Shown here: positions 10,290 to 22,359 of the stretch, one piece after another
How the letters are laid out: every line of letters begins with the position of its first letter
Position numbering within the stretch: position 1 is the stretch's first letter
Assembly: GCA_949751835.1 (NCBI GenBank)
Contig: CATKHK010000003.1
Coordinates: 310,001-374,000 of the forward strand
Direction: 5' to 3'
Source: Blepharisma japonicum
Lineage: Eukaryota; Ciliophora; Heterotrichea; Heterotrichida; Blepharismidae
Length of the DNA stretch: 64,000 bases
The notes under the pieces: model-generated
Told to the model about the DNA's origin: nothing
Database searches by the model: none
Seen by the model: only the letters and a program-made list of their open reading frames with translations
Program-made: the position numbers and the translations under genes

Positions 10290-11981
10290 TTAAATGATAA
10301 AACTACTTACAATTCTTCTCTTAATTTGCCTTTCCCCTTTATTGATTTTTAGGCTTTCTTTGCTATTGGTTGTCCCTTCATCTATATTTTCTGGGGATTT
10401 GTTTTTTGAAAGCTTTTTTGGCTCAAGTTTGATAGAAATTAATTTTTTATACGGTGATGAACTTCCATGTATAAATGAGCATGATAAAGGGGCTGAAAAT
10501 TCTCTTGTAATGTCTTCAGATGCTGCTGCAAATGAATAAAATTTTTTTGGGTCAATATTTTCCCTCTTTCCTGTTACTTCATCATTTACTTTTTTACTTT
10601 TCATTACTATTCCACTAGAATTTGTAGATAAAAAAGACAAATCTTGGGTAGTTATTTTCAATTGATTTTCTTTAAAATGATTAAACCCTGTAAAAGGGTC
10701 AGAGTTGGTATACTTATGATGCTTTTTAATAATAGATTTTGCTGGGTCTGGGTTTAAGTTTATATAAGAAAGATCAAAATTTGAGAAAGCTAAATTAGGA
10801 GTCAAAGGTGGAGAAATCTTTTTCTTTAATAATTCTCCCCATGCTATATCTTTGCATCAAGAATGTGATTTTATTTCTTCAGCTCCTGTTTTACTTCCTA
10901 ATCTTTTTTCTGGATTTTTATCAAGTAATTTTCGTAGTAAATCTTTTGCGCTGCTGCTTATATAATAAGGTACAGTTAATTCTTCATTTTGAATATTTCA
11001 ATGCATTTTCTGTTTATCTGGATCATAAAACGGTGGCAGACCTGTTAGCATTTCATATAAGAGAGAACCCAAACTATAAAAGTCGACACCACGGCCATGG
11101 CCAGCCTTCTGAAGCATTTCTGGGCACATATACTCTGGAGATCCACAGTAGCTGTACGTTCTTTCTCTATTTCTAATATTTTCTTTTGAAAGGCCAAAAT
11201 CAGTGATTTTTATATGCCCATCAATATCTAGCAGCACATTTTCTGGCTTTAAATCCCTATATACAATATCTCTTCCATGCAAATATTCTAGACCAAGCAA
11301 TATCTCTCCAAAATAGAATTTAGCTTGGTTTTCTGTAAACCTCCCAAGCCTATGCAAATGATAAAACAGCTCCCCACCAGGGCAGAAATCAATCACCAAA
11401 TTAAGTTCGCTTGGAGTTTGAAAAGCCCAGTGAAGCTCTATTATAAAGGGATGATGCGAGTTTATCATGATATTTCTTTCAGCAAGAACTTGTGTAACCT
11501 TATCTTGGTTTAAAACAAAATCTTTACTCATTGTTTTTATTGCATATAACTTCCCAGTATCTTTTTTTCTTACTTCAATGACTTTCGAAAAGCCTCCTTT
11601 CCCGATTAGCTTGACGGGCTTGAAATGAGATCAGTCTATATTCCCAGTAACATTTTCTTTGAAAACTGCAACAAGTTCCTCTTCATCACTTATGGGATCT
11701 AAAGGACGATCATATGAATTTAGCCAAGCATCAATAATTTCTAAGTTATTTTTTGTGCACAAGGCTACTATTTGAGGCTCGCTGTCATATTGTCGAATGA
11801 CTTCTGAGAAGAGTCAGCCACATGTTAGGGACTCTTCGCGTATTGGAATTGCAATTAAATCTCAATTTATTCGGACTCGAAAAACTTTCATTGGGACTCT
11901 CTTTAGGAGTGAATTCGATTGAGGCTGCAGTGAGCGTGTTTGCCTTGTTTCTTTATTGTTATTAGATGGTGATTGACCCAT
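10290..11981 (-). CDS. AGC-family Ser/Thr protein kinase, probably N-myristoylated
   Basis: One frame of 563 residues with several TGA-Trp codons. It begins MGQSPS, a match to the N-myristoylation pattern (Gly2, Ser6). A ubiquitin-like or other small domain lies at about 33-110. The kinase domain runs from about 120 to 385: glycine loop GKGGFSKV, AIK lysine, catalytic YRDLKPEN, DFGLS, and the AGC-type activation segment CGSPEYMCPEM. An AGC C-terminal extension follows (SDPFTGF). The tail is Lys/Ser-rich. AGC kinases phosphorylate basic sites downstream of cyclic nucleotides, lipids or PDK1; the substrate here is unknown. The head-to-head spacing with the upstream gene is long (663 bp). Confidence 0.9.
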
Positions 11982-12644
11982 TATCTGAATTTATTAAAAT
12001 GATATTTTGAGATAGTTATCAACGGACATTAATTCGAATAAATATGAACCAAAGGTAAAGTTATAGATAAAATATATGGTTTTAGCTTTCAAAAGAACAA
12101 AAGACTTAGTTTGCTATACATAATTAAATTTAACAGAAAAGATAACAATTTCCTATCATATCATGCATTTCATTTTTTTATCCAATATATATATATTTTA
12201 TCAAAAATATGAATTTTAATATTATAAGATTTGAGCAAATTAGCAGAATTAGACGAAATTCACAAGTAATTATAAAATTATTTCCAATCTATGACTCTAC
12301 TATTGCTTTACTTTAAGGTTTCTCAATAGTATTTAATAATTTATGGATCAAAATTAAAATGCAGCCAAATAAAGGAAAATACAATTGAAGTTTGTATAGA
12401 AAATTTATGATTGGCAGAGGCTAGAATGAAAATGGAGAATCTTCAAGGTAGAATAATACTTTATCGATCACTATAATTATAAGCAAAATTTTCTATGAGA
12501 GCAATTAGCACTATAAGCTATCTTATTTTAACGAAATAATCAGTTAGTAAAGATTAAATATCTTTTTTAAGTTTTATTATGTAAATGACACAATTTTATT
12601 CAAATTATTCAAAATCAAGTTATCATAACTAGATTATTATCTAT
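11982..12644. other. Intergenic, nothing recognised
   Basis: 663 bp, very AT-rich, with a short (TA)n run near 12188-12200. Stops are dense in all frames. It should contain the kinase promoter on the left; nothing else is visible. Confidence 0.5.
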
Positions 12645-13130
12645 TTAATTTTTTTTGATAAAAGGGATATTTTCTTTATTGATATCTTCAGGATTAAAGA
12701 TTTTGGCTTGTGCACTAAGTTTTGCTGATTTCTTTTTAAAAATTTGAATTGATTTAATTACTTCGTTGTAAAATGATAGTCCAAGCTCTGAAGAAAGAGA
12801 TAAAGGAGATTTTGAGACTTGATTTTTAATTTCTTGCTCAAAATTCAAATCTTGAAAAAGCATGCTAAGATTCACAGATTCAGATTTTATTTGAGAACTT
12901 TTTTTAAAAAGATATGTGTGTAGACGGCTTTCAAAAGGTGTAATTTGAGGTGATAGAGAAAATTTTAATGTCTTATATATTTTTGGAGTATCTTGAATCG
13001 AAGATTTTTCAAAATCGCTAGGATTAGAGGATAGTTGAGGTCTAAGATTGCAAAAGTTTGTTTCTAAGGCATCGTCAATTAGAAATTTTGGAAGTAGTAG
13101 TCTTAAGTGTTCAGTTGGAATTTCAATCAT
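12645..13130 (-). CDS. Hypothetical protein
   Basis: 161 residues from the ATG at 13130 to the TAA at 12645. It is Ser/Lys/Phe-rich and without signal peptide, membrane segment or recognised domain. The C-terminal 50 residues can form an amphipathic helix (FYNEVIKSIQIFKKKSAKL) and the very end is basic. It contains no Trp, so the code gives no extra support. The composition resembles small ciliate cytoskeletal or regulatory proteins, but that is only an impression. Confidence 0.45.
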   Translation of the reverse strand: MIEIPTEHLRLLLPKFLIDDALETNFCNLRPQLSSNPSDFEKSSIQDTPKIYKTLKFSLSPQITPFESRLHTYLFKKSSQIKSESVNLSMLFQDLNFEQEIKNQVSKSPLSLSSELGLSFYNEVIKSIQIFKKKSAKLSAQAKIFNPEDINKENIPFIKKN

Positions 13131-13614
13131 TTTTTTAAATTTAAATAATCTGATTTGAATAATTAAAAAGTAAAATAGATGAAAAAATGGGAATTTAATT
13201 GATGCTAAAGATGGTTTTGAATTTATTGAATATTCCCTAATTTAAAATTTGATATAGAATTCAATATTTTAATTGTATTTATAATAATACCCCTTATACT
13301 TTTGAATCTTAATGTGAACTTTATATGACTAAGTCTTATCGATTATAAGTTTATTAATAAAAATATAAAAAATACTGTTTGATTAGATCATATTACAGGA
13401 TCATTTTCAGTAAGTAGATGTTAAGCCACGATTTATAATAATGCCCAGCTTTACTTATCACCATGCCATCATATGAATTACGATTAATAAATGCAAATAT
13501 CTTCTTGTAAACTGAATTATTCATAATAAATAATGCAAATTTCGAAGCATTCGTCCTTTAATAATATTTAAATAGAGAATTTTACAGATTCTAATTATTT
13601 TAAAGAAGGTCAAG
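13131..13614. other. Intergenic, nothing recognised
   Basis: 484 bp of AT-rich spacer between two minus-strand genes. No long frame, repeat or RNA-like fold seen. Confidence 0.5.
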
Positions 13615-16176
13615 CTAATATTTAAGATTTAGCACATGAGCTTTTTGACGGTCATTTGTCTTTGCACAGCAATTACAAATATAAATATCAATTGGATTGT
13701 TTAAAGTGCAGAACTCACAAATCCAATATTCTTCAGGATCTTGAATTTCAGGTTTTTGTGGCTTAGGCATTGGAGGAGAGTTTGGAACTTTTGCAAAGTC
13801 TGGAGGCTGTAAAATTAATTCTGGATTTTTAAAAGCGGTCAGCGCTTTTTCCTCTTCTCTTTTAGGGGGAATTATTTGAGGATCGTCTTTTGAAACAAAT
13901 TTCTGAGGAATTTTTCTTAATTGGTCTTGATTTTGCAGATTTTGCTTAGGCTGTTGTGAGGGTATAGGAGTTTTTGGAAATAGACTTGGATTAAATTGCG
14001 TATTAACTGGAGCATTATTTTGAGGATTTATTTGCTGAAAATTAGCACCTAGTGGATCAGCTTTGATTGGAAGCTGCTTACTTGGCAACTTAGATTCAAT
14101 AATTGATTCAATTTCATTTGGCTTTTCCTCTGAATTTGAGCTATCTTCTTCACTTTCACTTTCACTTTCCTCTTCATTTTCATTTTCACTTTCCTCTTCA
14201 CTTTCCTCTTCACTGCCAGAATCTACTGCTTTAGCACCAATTTTAGCATCAAAGCTTTCTGATTCTTTTTTGACTGGGATATTAAAAACGGCTGGTTTAT
14301 TTAAAATCGGCATTTGAGGCGGTGGAAATTTGGGTAGCCCTTGGAATGGGAAAGGTGGTGGCACAACATTTGGTGTAATTTGAGGTTGCTTAGGCTGAGT
14401 TTTTGGGAAAGGACCTGGAATTTCTTGTGATTCTCCACTGGAATTAAGGTCTTTGACTTGGACTTTAGGAATTGTGAAAAATGCTGGAATTTGAGGTTGT
14501 CTAGTCACAGAAGAGATCGCGTCCTCTGGAGTTGCAGCATTTGAAATAAGTTTTTGAGGGGGAAATGGCTTTGGTTTGTCGTTATCGAATGCAGCTGGGT
14601 TATTTGCACTAGACATTTGTTTAGGAATGAAAATAGGGGGTTTAAATTCAGTTGCAGTTTTAACTTGGAAAGGCGAATTTTCAATATTTGGCAACGATTC
14701 TTCATTTTCAGCTGGTCTATTTTGGCTTGGAATCGGTGAAATAATCGGATTCTGCCTTGAATTTATGGGAATAAAGACTTTTGGTACAAATAGAGGAGGC
14801 TGCTTAATTTCGTTAGAAACTGATGGAATAGGATCTTTTTCAGTGTTTTGAGGATTTTCATTGTTTTTATTCATTGGAATTGGTTGAAAATTAGCTATCA
14901 AAGGATTTGAAGGGTAATTTGATGGTAAATCATCTATTTTTGCTGTCTTGGGTGCTTTAGGGATCGTAAGAGCATTTTGAAAACTTGTAGCAGGAGGAGC
15001 ACGATTAAATGGTGAAGGCATTAATTTCATTGGAATTTTGCCTATATCTTGATTTTTCAAAGCTTCATCTTTTGGATGAAAGGAACCAATATCAGGTAAG
15101 TCTTCATCCCCTTCTTCATTGAATGCTTTTTTTTGTGGTTCAGGAATATTTCCTTGTTTCTCAAATGCATCTATATGGGGTAATTCATTTCCTCTAAGAT
15201 TTTTGTCCTGAGCTTGTATATGCGGTGGAGTATTCAGAGCTGTGTCTCGGACTTGCTGAGGTGCAGTATTTAGAGCAGCGTCTCGGACTTGCTGAGGTGC
15301 AGTATTTGGAGCAGCGTTTCGGACTTTCCTTAGCAGCCTTAATTTGGAATGAAAATCTGTCTTTATAGTAGATGGGATGTAATAATCGCTTTGCTGTATA
15401 TAGGATTGCAGCAGTTTTATTTTATCGTTAATGTCTTTAGTGACTTTAAACTCTTCAAGCATCTCTTGAGATCTATATAAAATTTACTCTGTATAAATCA
15501 GCATTTCAGGCAACATTTCAAGCTCAGAGCATCCAATTATTGCTTTTTCCCAATTTGGGTATTCACTTGAGTCAAAAATCTTGTGCAAAGTTCACGAGTT
15601 TTTATTTCTTATCAGAGGAAAACTGAAATTTCCTTTTTTCACAGTCAAGCCTGAAAGTCTTTTAGCACCTATAGAAGCTGTAATAAATCTTCACACATTC
15701 TGGGGATTTTTAAAATTCATGATATTTTGGAATCTGAAAACAGTGATATCTTTATCAGGAGAATACTTAGCCAGGGCCTTGATGTTTTGCTCTACATCAA
15801 CTTGACTTTCTGTAATGCCTACAGCTGTTTCTGGAAGAATTCCATTGAGTCCTTTTGCAATAAACTGGTAAACTTCATCAGCTTCATTTTCACTGAATTC
15901 ATTTAGAAATGCTGGAAGAGTTTGGATATTGACTATTTTCTGAGTGGATAATACTTTTAGCTGGTTTCCGAAATCATTTTCATTAAATTTTGCTTTGGAG
16001 AGCTTGTCCGTAAATTTAGAATCTGCTAGCCTGAGTTAATGTTACAATATTGTTATGAGAGATCTCGCAGTACTTTTTTGGATATTGACATTGCTTTCAC
16101 CTATTTTTTTATTTTGAAGAGCGTTAGAAACTCTTTTAATTCCAAAGTCACCACTTCACCTTTGATGAGGATCCAT
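13615..16176 (-). CDS. Proline-rich protein with C-terminal RanBP2-type zinc finger
   Basis: Three exons (16176-16046, 16030-15488, 15472-13615) join over two 15-nt introns into 843 residues. Residues 1-250 form a compact-looking N-terminal domain of unknown family, rich in aromatic and charged residues. The middle 500 residues are low-complexity Pro/Gln/Asn sequence with three tandem copies of an (A/T)xNTAPQQVRD-like unit near 280-305 and an acidic Ser-Glu tract near 640-675. The last 40 residues hold one RanBP2/NZF finger: Trp-Ile-Cys-x2-Cys, then an Asn and a Cys-x2-Cys pair. Such fingers bind ubiquitin or RNA. The architecture suggests a scaffold or RNA-binding protein, but no orthologue is recognised. 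The ATG at 16176 is the first in frame. Confidence 0.75.
15473..15487 (-). other. 15-nt intron
   Basis: On the minus strand it reads GTAAATTTTATATAG. Removing it bridges a TAA in frame and joins LIYTE to SQEMLEEF. A at position 10. Confidence 0.9.
16031..16045 (-). other. 15-nt intron
   Basis: On the minus strand it reads GTAACATTAACTCAG. Removing it bridges two TAA codons and joins SLITIL to LADSKF. CAG acceptor; A at position 10. Confidence 0.9.
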
Positions 16177-16669
16177 TTCAAATCTACAATATTTATAAAT
16201 AAATAATATATAATTAGATGCTAATGAATTTTAATTTTGTATGGTTTAATAATGATTATTTGCTGATAATTATTCTAAATTTAATCAATGCTTGCCTTTT
16301 AGCAAAAATTCGTAGAGCAATAATTACTTCAAAAAATCATTTTGAGTTTTTGAACTTAATTCCTTGTGATTAATATGTTTTTTATGTATATCTATTCAGA
16401 ATATTGGGTTAAATATATACCTTTAACATTTATTGGTTGTTTTGATTTACAATTCTACATTTTTTCTAAGTTCTATTTTCCGAATTAATGCAAAGGGTTA
16501 AAAATTATTTATCTTAAAATTTTATAATAATAGCATTCATCGGGTGAAGACCTGTATGAGAGATAAAGTGTAATAAATCATGCTTAACAAAAAATACTTA
16601 TCCTAATTTATAATAGAATTCTAATATTTAAAACCCTTTATTCAATAATCCGAAATAAGTTCGATAAAT
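16177..16669. other. Divergent promoter region, nothing else seen
   Basis: 493 bp between two divergent genes (zinc-finger protein and transporter). AT-rich with no open frame; presumably carries both promoters. Confidence 0.5.
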
Positions 16670-18106
16670 ATGTATGATAATAGGATCAATCCCAGATGCA
16701 TTTTTGCTAAAAACATGCTTTCTTATAGATTTCTTCGAGGAATCGCAAGTATGTCTCTGATACCTTTATTATGGGTTCTTTCAAATAGCGTGATTTTTAC
16801 TTAGATCTATCAAAACTCGAATATTTTCTTTTTCAGCTGGATTTTTTATTTTACTTTTGAATCTCAAGGTAAAATCTTAATTCATATAAACGAAAAATTT
16901 GGCCTATCAAGACTTCTCTATATTAGCTATGTTTTCGGCTCAATCTTATCAGGAGCTCTAATTTTGATTGCATTTTTACTTTCAGATGTCACAGGAATAA
17001 TCCTATTTTTCTTCGGCAGAAGCCTTCAAGGACTATGTGAAGGTAAATGATAAAAAGGGCTAATTTTCAAAAGCGAAGATTACTATATACAGAGCATCTG
17101 CCAAAAAACTGAATCAGATGCAATTCTCTTTAAATTAAAGACTTGATATTTTATCGGTTCTATGTTTGGTTCTATGCTTGGATTTATCATCACAATTACA
17201 GAGATTATTGATTCATGTGCTTTTCTTATTTTTTTCTATATCATTATTAGTGCCATGCATTTTATTTACTCAATAAAAACCTATCCGAAGCTCCCTGCAT
17301 ATTTTGATTTAAAACTCGGGTCAAAAGTCCATAAAACTTATTTTGGGTTATCGTTCGAAGATCACTATCAAATTGCCAAAAGAGATATGCAGGTCATGCA
17401 TTTGTCAGACAGATCAATAGCAAAAACAAGAATCTGTGGAGTTTTAATTATTTCTCTTTCTGGATTTGCAAATTGTATGTCATTGGCTTTTCTTTATTCA
17501 GACCAAACAATGCATATATATGAGAGTTTTGACAGTTATTATATATTTAATGCATATATGTCAGCTATGGTATCAGATATTTAGATTTTGGCAGCATTAG
17601 CAATGGTCTTTGTTAAGAAATTGAAAAAATATTTATTCATTTACCTCATTATTTATGGATCAATTATTGTTGCAGTTTTATGGCTTTGCATGATAATAAC
17701 TATCAATTTTAATTGGGTTGGATTATATCTTAACTTTATTGTTTTGATATGGGGTTCCCTGCTATTAAATGAGCTTTCAAATTATCAAGAATATCTCATT
17801 ATTGGTCCAAAATCTCAGATATTTGTAAATCTCTTGTATTTGGGAATTTCTAGCTCTGGATATATTGTTGGTGCATTTTTAGCTATTATTTTTGAAGAAA
17901 ATTATATAAGCGCATCAATTTTGATTAGCTTTTTTATGGCAGCTGCATTGCTGATTCTCGCTGTATTCTCAGAATGCCAAGAGCATCCAGAATTTGTAGA
18001 TAAAGTTTCTCAAAATACAATAAGAGAACTCAAATATCCTTTTCAATCGAGAAAAGAAGCAAGCGACTCTTTATTGCATCCATTAATTGATATCCCTGAT
18101 GAATAA
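16670..18106 (+). CDS. MFS-like multi-pass transporter
   Basis: Four exons (16670-16789, 16805-17042, 17058-17569, 17585-18106) join across three 15-nt introns to 463 residues. About ten to twelve hydrophobic segments are spread over two halves separated by a hydrophilic central loop (about residues 190-230), as in the major facilitator superfamily. The first half contains FGRSLQGLCEG, like the MFS motif between TM4 and TM5. The C-terminal tail has an acidic dileucine signal (SDSLLHPLI), suggesting sorting to lysosome-type membranes. The substrate cannot be read from sequence. Exon 2 of this gene was copied alone to 27.7 kb. It converges on the TMEM131-like gene with 47 bp between stops. Confidence 0.8.
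16790..16804 (+). other. 15-nt intron
   Basis: GTGATTTTTACTTAG; the only one of ten with GTG at the donor. Joins SNS to IYQNS. A at position 10. Confidence 0.88.
17043..17057 (+). other. 15-nt intron
   Basis: GTAAATGATAAAAAG; unusual AAG acceptor. Removal bridges a TAA and joins GLCEG to LIFKSE in phase 1. A at position 10. Confidence 0.85.
17570..17584 (+). other. 15-nt intron
   Basis: GTATCAGATATTTAG. Removal bridges the TAG at 17582 and joins YMSAM to ILAAL. A at position 10. Confidence 0.9.
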
Positions 18107-18153
18107 ATTTTCTTAAATTTAATAGAATTACATATTTTAAGAATAATTGTTAA

Positions 18154-20163
18154 TTATTCAAATGAAACCTGAAGATCATTTTCAAAGATGTAGCTTCTCT
18201 CAACAAAAGGTCCGCTGAAAAGTCCATTTCCAGCACGATAAGCATCAAGAAAATGATCTTCATCATCTAGAGCTATTTCAGAAATATCATCTTCAGTATG
18301 TCAAGTCACTGAAGGTGAATTTTCATTTTCAGCTATAGAATTATTTAAATTCGTGCCGGATGTGCAGCTTGCAACTGTATTAGCGTCTGATATAATGGAA
18401 TGTCTAAGCTCAATCTTAACTTGCTTTTTGGGAAGGAATTTATTATTTGCAATTACCTGGGACTCGTATATAGGAGGCTTTGAAGACTTTTCAAAGATTT
18501 CACCGGAAAATTTTATTGGCTTTCTTTTGGCTTTTTTAGGTTTCACAATTTTTTCTGGCATTTCTGATTCAGGGGTCTCTTCGATTTCTTTTTTTGGAAG
18601 TATTTTTGAAAAATAAGGGGGATCATATGTATTTGGAATTCATATAAAATCTTCAGTAATTTCTGGTTTTGAACTTATTAGAAAAAACTTATTGCAGTTT
18701 TTTCTTTTGATTTTACTGATTTCTTGCCATGCACTTAATGAAAGCCCAAAGATGATTGAGAAAAAGAATAAGAAGAAAGTTTCAAGTTTTTTTAAGCCTT
18801 TAAATAAATTTTGAGATGCGCTTAATGATTTTTCAAAGTTGGCAATTGGAAAATTTAAATTGATACCAACTTCGATTTTTTCAATTTCTGTATAGATTTC
18901 GATATTATAGTTTCCGAAAAATTCATGGAAATCAGGCTCGTAGAATAATACTATTTGATAAGAACCTCCAGGAGAAATTTCTATTCTTTGACCACAAGGA
19001 TGAAGTTTTAATCCATGCATTTGACAACTAATGCCATCTAAATAAATCCCTTTAATTAATGCTTGAACTTGACCTGAATTAAATAATGTAAACACTCTAC
19101 TATAATAAAGCTCATCAGCCAAAATTTCAATTTCGTCTATATGAAAATTTAATTTTCCTAAATCTGACTCCAAGAAATTCATCTTATAAGAAACACCATC
19201 CCCAGAGATTTTTATTTCTTTGAGTAATTTAGAGCCATTTCTCATAAAAAGAGAGGAGTAATATTTTATTGACTGTGATGGTTGGAAAATTACAGTCCCA
19301 ACAATAGCTACACTATGAGGAGGTACAATAACTCCTTCAAGTTTTTTCAAAAAAAACGGAAATTCATCAGATTTTTCCTCCATTATTTCTTTCGTAACTA
19401 TAACTTCATCGTAGTTATTATTTCCATATCCTAGTCCGCTCATAATTTTTCCATATAAACTTATGTTTTCTGGCATACGCTTGAGTTTTGAAGGATTTCT
19501 TTTTGTCAGGGTTTTTATTATTTCAATTTCATTGTTTTTATCGCATTCAGGAGAAATTGGTGAATTTTCAAATTCGTCTTCTTCATTATATTCATTCTTG
19601 CATCGCTTTAAAACTTCATTAAAATTTGCAGGAGCTAAAAATAATTCAATAAGCAAGGGCTCATCTGAATTATTTTCAAATTCTATATTTTTCTCTATTT
19701 GATGCTCGATATAGACATCTCCCATATCTAATTCTGAGGACTTATAATGCAAATCCTCAGTAAATTCGAGCATGTCTTTAAATCTTATTGATTTTAAGTT
19801 TTTCTTAAGCCTGTTATCTTTATAATTTGCTTTGACAAATATTTTTGGAAATAGGCTAGAAGGGCTTTCAAACACATCTAATCAATAATATTTCAGCCAA
19901 TTCGGCAAATTTTCAAAAATTTCGTGAATTGAATAATTATTTATTTTGATTTTCGAATTTTTGGCTTGTTGTTTATTGTTACATTTAATAGGATACAGCA
20001 ATGAATTTGATTCATTAAGATGAATAAAGGGTCAAGGGGATTTAGAGCTCTGAGAGTTATTTGATAGAGGAAGAAGTAATTTTGAAGCTCAGTGCAGCTG
20101 TGAGTAGGATTTTATTGTTGAGATAGCACTGATTAGGCAAACTAAAGCGATTATAAAAGTCAT
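18154..20163 (-). CDS. TMEM131: TMEM131-like single-pass membrane protein
   Basis: A single frame of 669 residues with several TGA-Trp codons. It begins with a signal peptide (MTFIIALVCLISA). The lumenal part holds ASH/PapD-like domains; the stretch FTLFNSGQVQALIKGIYLDG, followed by CQMHG, PCGQRIEISPGGS and FYEPDF, matches the conserved TMEM131 module. One membrane segment lies at about residues 460-480 (FFLFFFSIIFGLSLS), followed by a cytoplasmic tail of about 190 residues with a Pro/Lys-rich part. Animal TMEM131 works in ER export of large secreted cargo such as collagen. This copy is about a third of animal length. A broken copy lies at 28.0-28.9 kb. Confidence 0.82.
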
Positions 20164-20446
20164 GATATTATTTTATTATCATATTGCAGATATTTGATAT
20201 GGAGAGTTTAAGTAAAGATAATCTAATAACTTCAGGTCTTAAATAGTAGCATATTTAAATATCGGCTTATTTTATTTATTTAATCAGTTACAGACATTTA
20301 ATAAAAGCATTAAAAGGACTTTTATTACAAAAATAATTTTTACAAAAGCAAATTACGCTTTAAATTTTATTCCGATTGATTAAATGCAAATTAATATCCT
20401 CATCAAATAATATAAAGAAATGCTAACCATTGATATTATTAACTAA

Positions 20447-21880
20447 TTAAATTTTATGGATGTTGCTTGCCTGGAATGTATTGTATTTCATCATGAATTT
20501 TTTCTCGCCATCCCCAGCTTCTTGACTGCTAATCAACACTTCACGAGTTCCCATGCTTTTAATCGTAATCGTCTTCTTTTGATCAGGCCTCTTTCCATAA
20601 GTTAAATCTGCAGTTAAAGTCATTGAGGTGTTATTCTTAACATCAACTCTATACTCCTCTGTTTCCTTTTTCACCACATTAATGTCGAAGATCCCATATT
20701 CAAAAATTTGGCTACAATCTTCATCTCCAAGTTTGGCTACAAACCAAAAGGTGCAGGTTGATAATAAAGTATTCAAAGGAACCAGAACTTTTATTTCAAT
20801 TGTGGTATGTGGCTTAATTGATTTTATTCTTCTCAGAAGAAGAAGAGCAGATGAATTGCTTTCAAAGTACAAATCAACGTCGTTCTCAACCTTTGATGAG
20901 TGGCTTGAGATTGTAATGGCATAAGTTGAGCCTTCTTGTGGGACTACTGACTTGATTTCAAGTTCTTTAGGCTTTTTGCTGATTTTAACCCCTTCTTGGA
21001 CCTTTACTGGGATTTCTATATATTCAGGCTCAATCACATCACTTAATCCTGCATTCATATCTTCAATTATTTGAGATATTTCGTCGAGGTCTCTATTAAT
21101 TGTTCCGGTTACAGCTGCGCCGTCTCCTTCAGCTTCCATGTCTCCTTCATCACTTCTTTCGCTGCTGAAAAGTCTTTGCAGTTGGTTAATGGTCTGAGAC
21201 GTGTTACGGACTTGACCATAAATACTATCAATGCTTGCTTTGAACGCTTGGTCTGAGCTTTTGAATGAATTTAAAGTTCCTACAGCGGATTCTTCTAAAA
21301 TTCTTTGGATTTTTTGATGTAATACACTTTGAGGGATTTCATAAGATTCTTGGAGCTTTGGGATTATAATTTCGAACAATTTTTCTGACGGTTGGTCATC
21401 TTTATAAACAAGATGCCAAATTCCTTGCTCAGAGGTCATTTCGAAATTATTTTGTCTGCTAAAATATTTGGCGATACTTGAAGGCAGGATGAAAAGCCCT
21501 AAGGGAATAGTTTCACTGAGAGCTTCTCTGATTCGAGTGTTAAACATTTCTTTGGTTTCATTTCTTGGGTCAGAAGTCAGTGGGTAGACGCTTTGACAAC
21601 TTGGGTCTGAGAAGCGATGCTGAGAGTACTCATAAGCAGCTTTACTTTGATAGTTAGCAAGCCTATGATCCACTATAAAAAGCTGAGAAAACTCGCTACT
21701 ACAGAAAGAGGCCACGCTGATTGACAGTGGGTATCCGGCACAAGTAATTGAAGCAACTTGAATTTCTTTATCGCGCAGACAAGCAGCAAAGGATTTTATA
21801 CGCGCACTAATCTCATCAGGAACGGTATTGAGCTTTAAGTCTTCTTCTTTCTCTCCAATAGAAATTAGGAAATATTCCAT
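20447..21880 (-). CDS. Unrecognised 477-residue protein
   Basis: A single exon, no signal peptide and no membrane segment. Residues 1-180 look globular; a stretch near 40-75 (ITCAGYPLSISVASFC, then VDHRL) faintly recalls the histidine-phosphatase fold, but the catalytic RHG is absent, so this is weak. Residues 190-245 form a coiled-coil-like helix with repeated Gln/Ser. A beta-rich C-terminal domain follows (about 300-470), with Ig-like alternation (YAITISSHSS, CTFWFVAKLG, KNNTSMTLTADLTYG). A second copy at 28937-29668 keeps the C-terminal domain but lost 237 codons, which suggests that domain is the functional core. Both Trp are TGG. Confidence 0.75.
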   Translation of the reverse strand: MEYFLISIGEKEEDLKLNTVPDEISARIKSFAACLRDKEIQVASITCAGYPLSISVASFCSSEFSQLFIVDHRLANYQSKAAYEYSQHRFSDPSCQSVYPLTSDPRNETKEMFNTRIREALSETIPLGLFILPSSIAKYFSRQNNFEMTSEQGIWHLVYKDDQPSEKLFEIIIPKLQESYEIPQSVLHQKIQRILEESAVGTLNSFKSSDQAFKASIDSIYGQVRNTSQTINQLQRLFSSERSDEGDMEAEGDGAAVTGTINRDLDEISQIIEDMNAGLSDVIEPEYIEIPVKVQEGVKISKKPKELEIKSVVPQEGSTYAITISSHSSKVENDVDLYFESNSSALLLLRRIKSIKPHTTIEIKVLVPLNTLLSTCTFWFVAKLGDEDCSQIFEYGIFDINVVKKETEEYRVDVKNNTSMTLTADLTYGKRPDQKKTITIKSMGTREVLISSQEAGDGEKKFMMKYNTFQASNIHKI

Positions 21881-22359
21881 TAAAAGTTTATCAAGTCTCT
21901 ACAAAATTTATGTAATGAAATTAATTATCTTTAATATTAAATAATAAAACTTATAAAAAGCCTGTAGCATAGAATTACATTTAACTTATTTTAAGATGAT
22001 TTTATGGCTATAATTTATTCATTTCAATTGGTCGTTTGAGCTTAAAAAGTTGACAGCTAGAGAAAAATATGATATTTATCATATTAAGAATTTTGGAAAA
22101 TCAAATAATCGCTTTTATTTTCAGTATTAATTTTATTTGTTGATTCTGATATTTATATAAAATCTGGCCCATCCGGTTAGCTCAGACTCTGGCATAATTG
22201 CTGTATTTTATAATATAATTCTTATCAATTCACTTAGAAGAAAACAATATTCCAGTTGGAGTAAACTTATATCGCTTAAAATATGCTAATTATATATAAA
22301 TAGCTCAAATAAGCCATCTCCAAAGATATTAATGCAAATAAGTCTTTTTTTCTAAAAAA
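21881..22359. other. Intergenic; left part duplicated at 29.7-30.0 kb
   Basis: 479 bp upstream of the 477-residue gene and downstream of TPR gene 1. Bases 21890-22205 are strongly similar to 29690-29985, so the duplicated block ran through this spacer. Contains a tRNA-like fragment near 22175 that does not complete a tRNA. Confidence 0.6.

Noticed and set aside
14063-14851. Open frames opposite the proline-rich gene
   Set aside because: They mirror low-complexity codons of the sense gene (poly-Ser opposite acidic repeats) and have no independent support.
22168-22205. tRNA-like piece (GGTTAGCTCAG) in the spacer, repeated near 29960
   Set aside because: It resembles a D-arm, but no anticodon arm, T-arm (GGTTCGA) or acceptor pairing follows; the second occurrence is explained by the segmental duplication.
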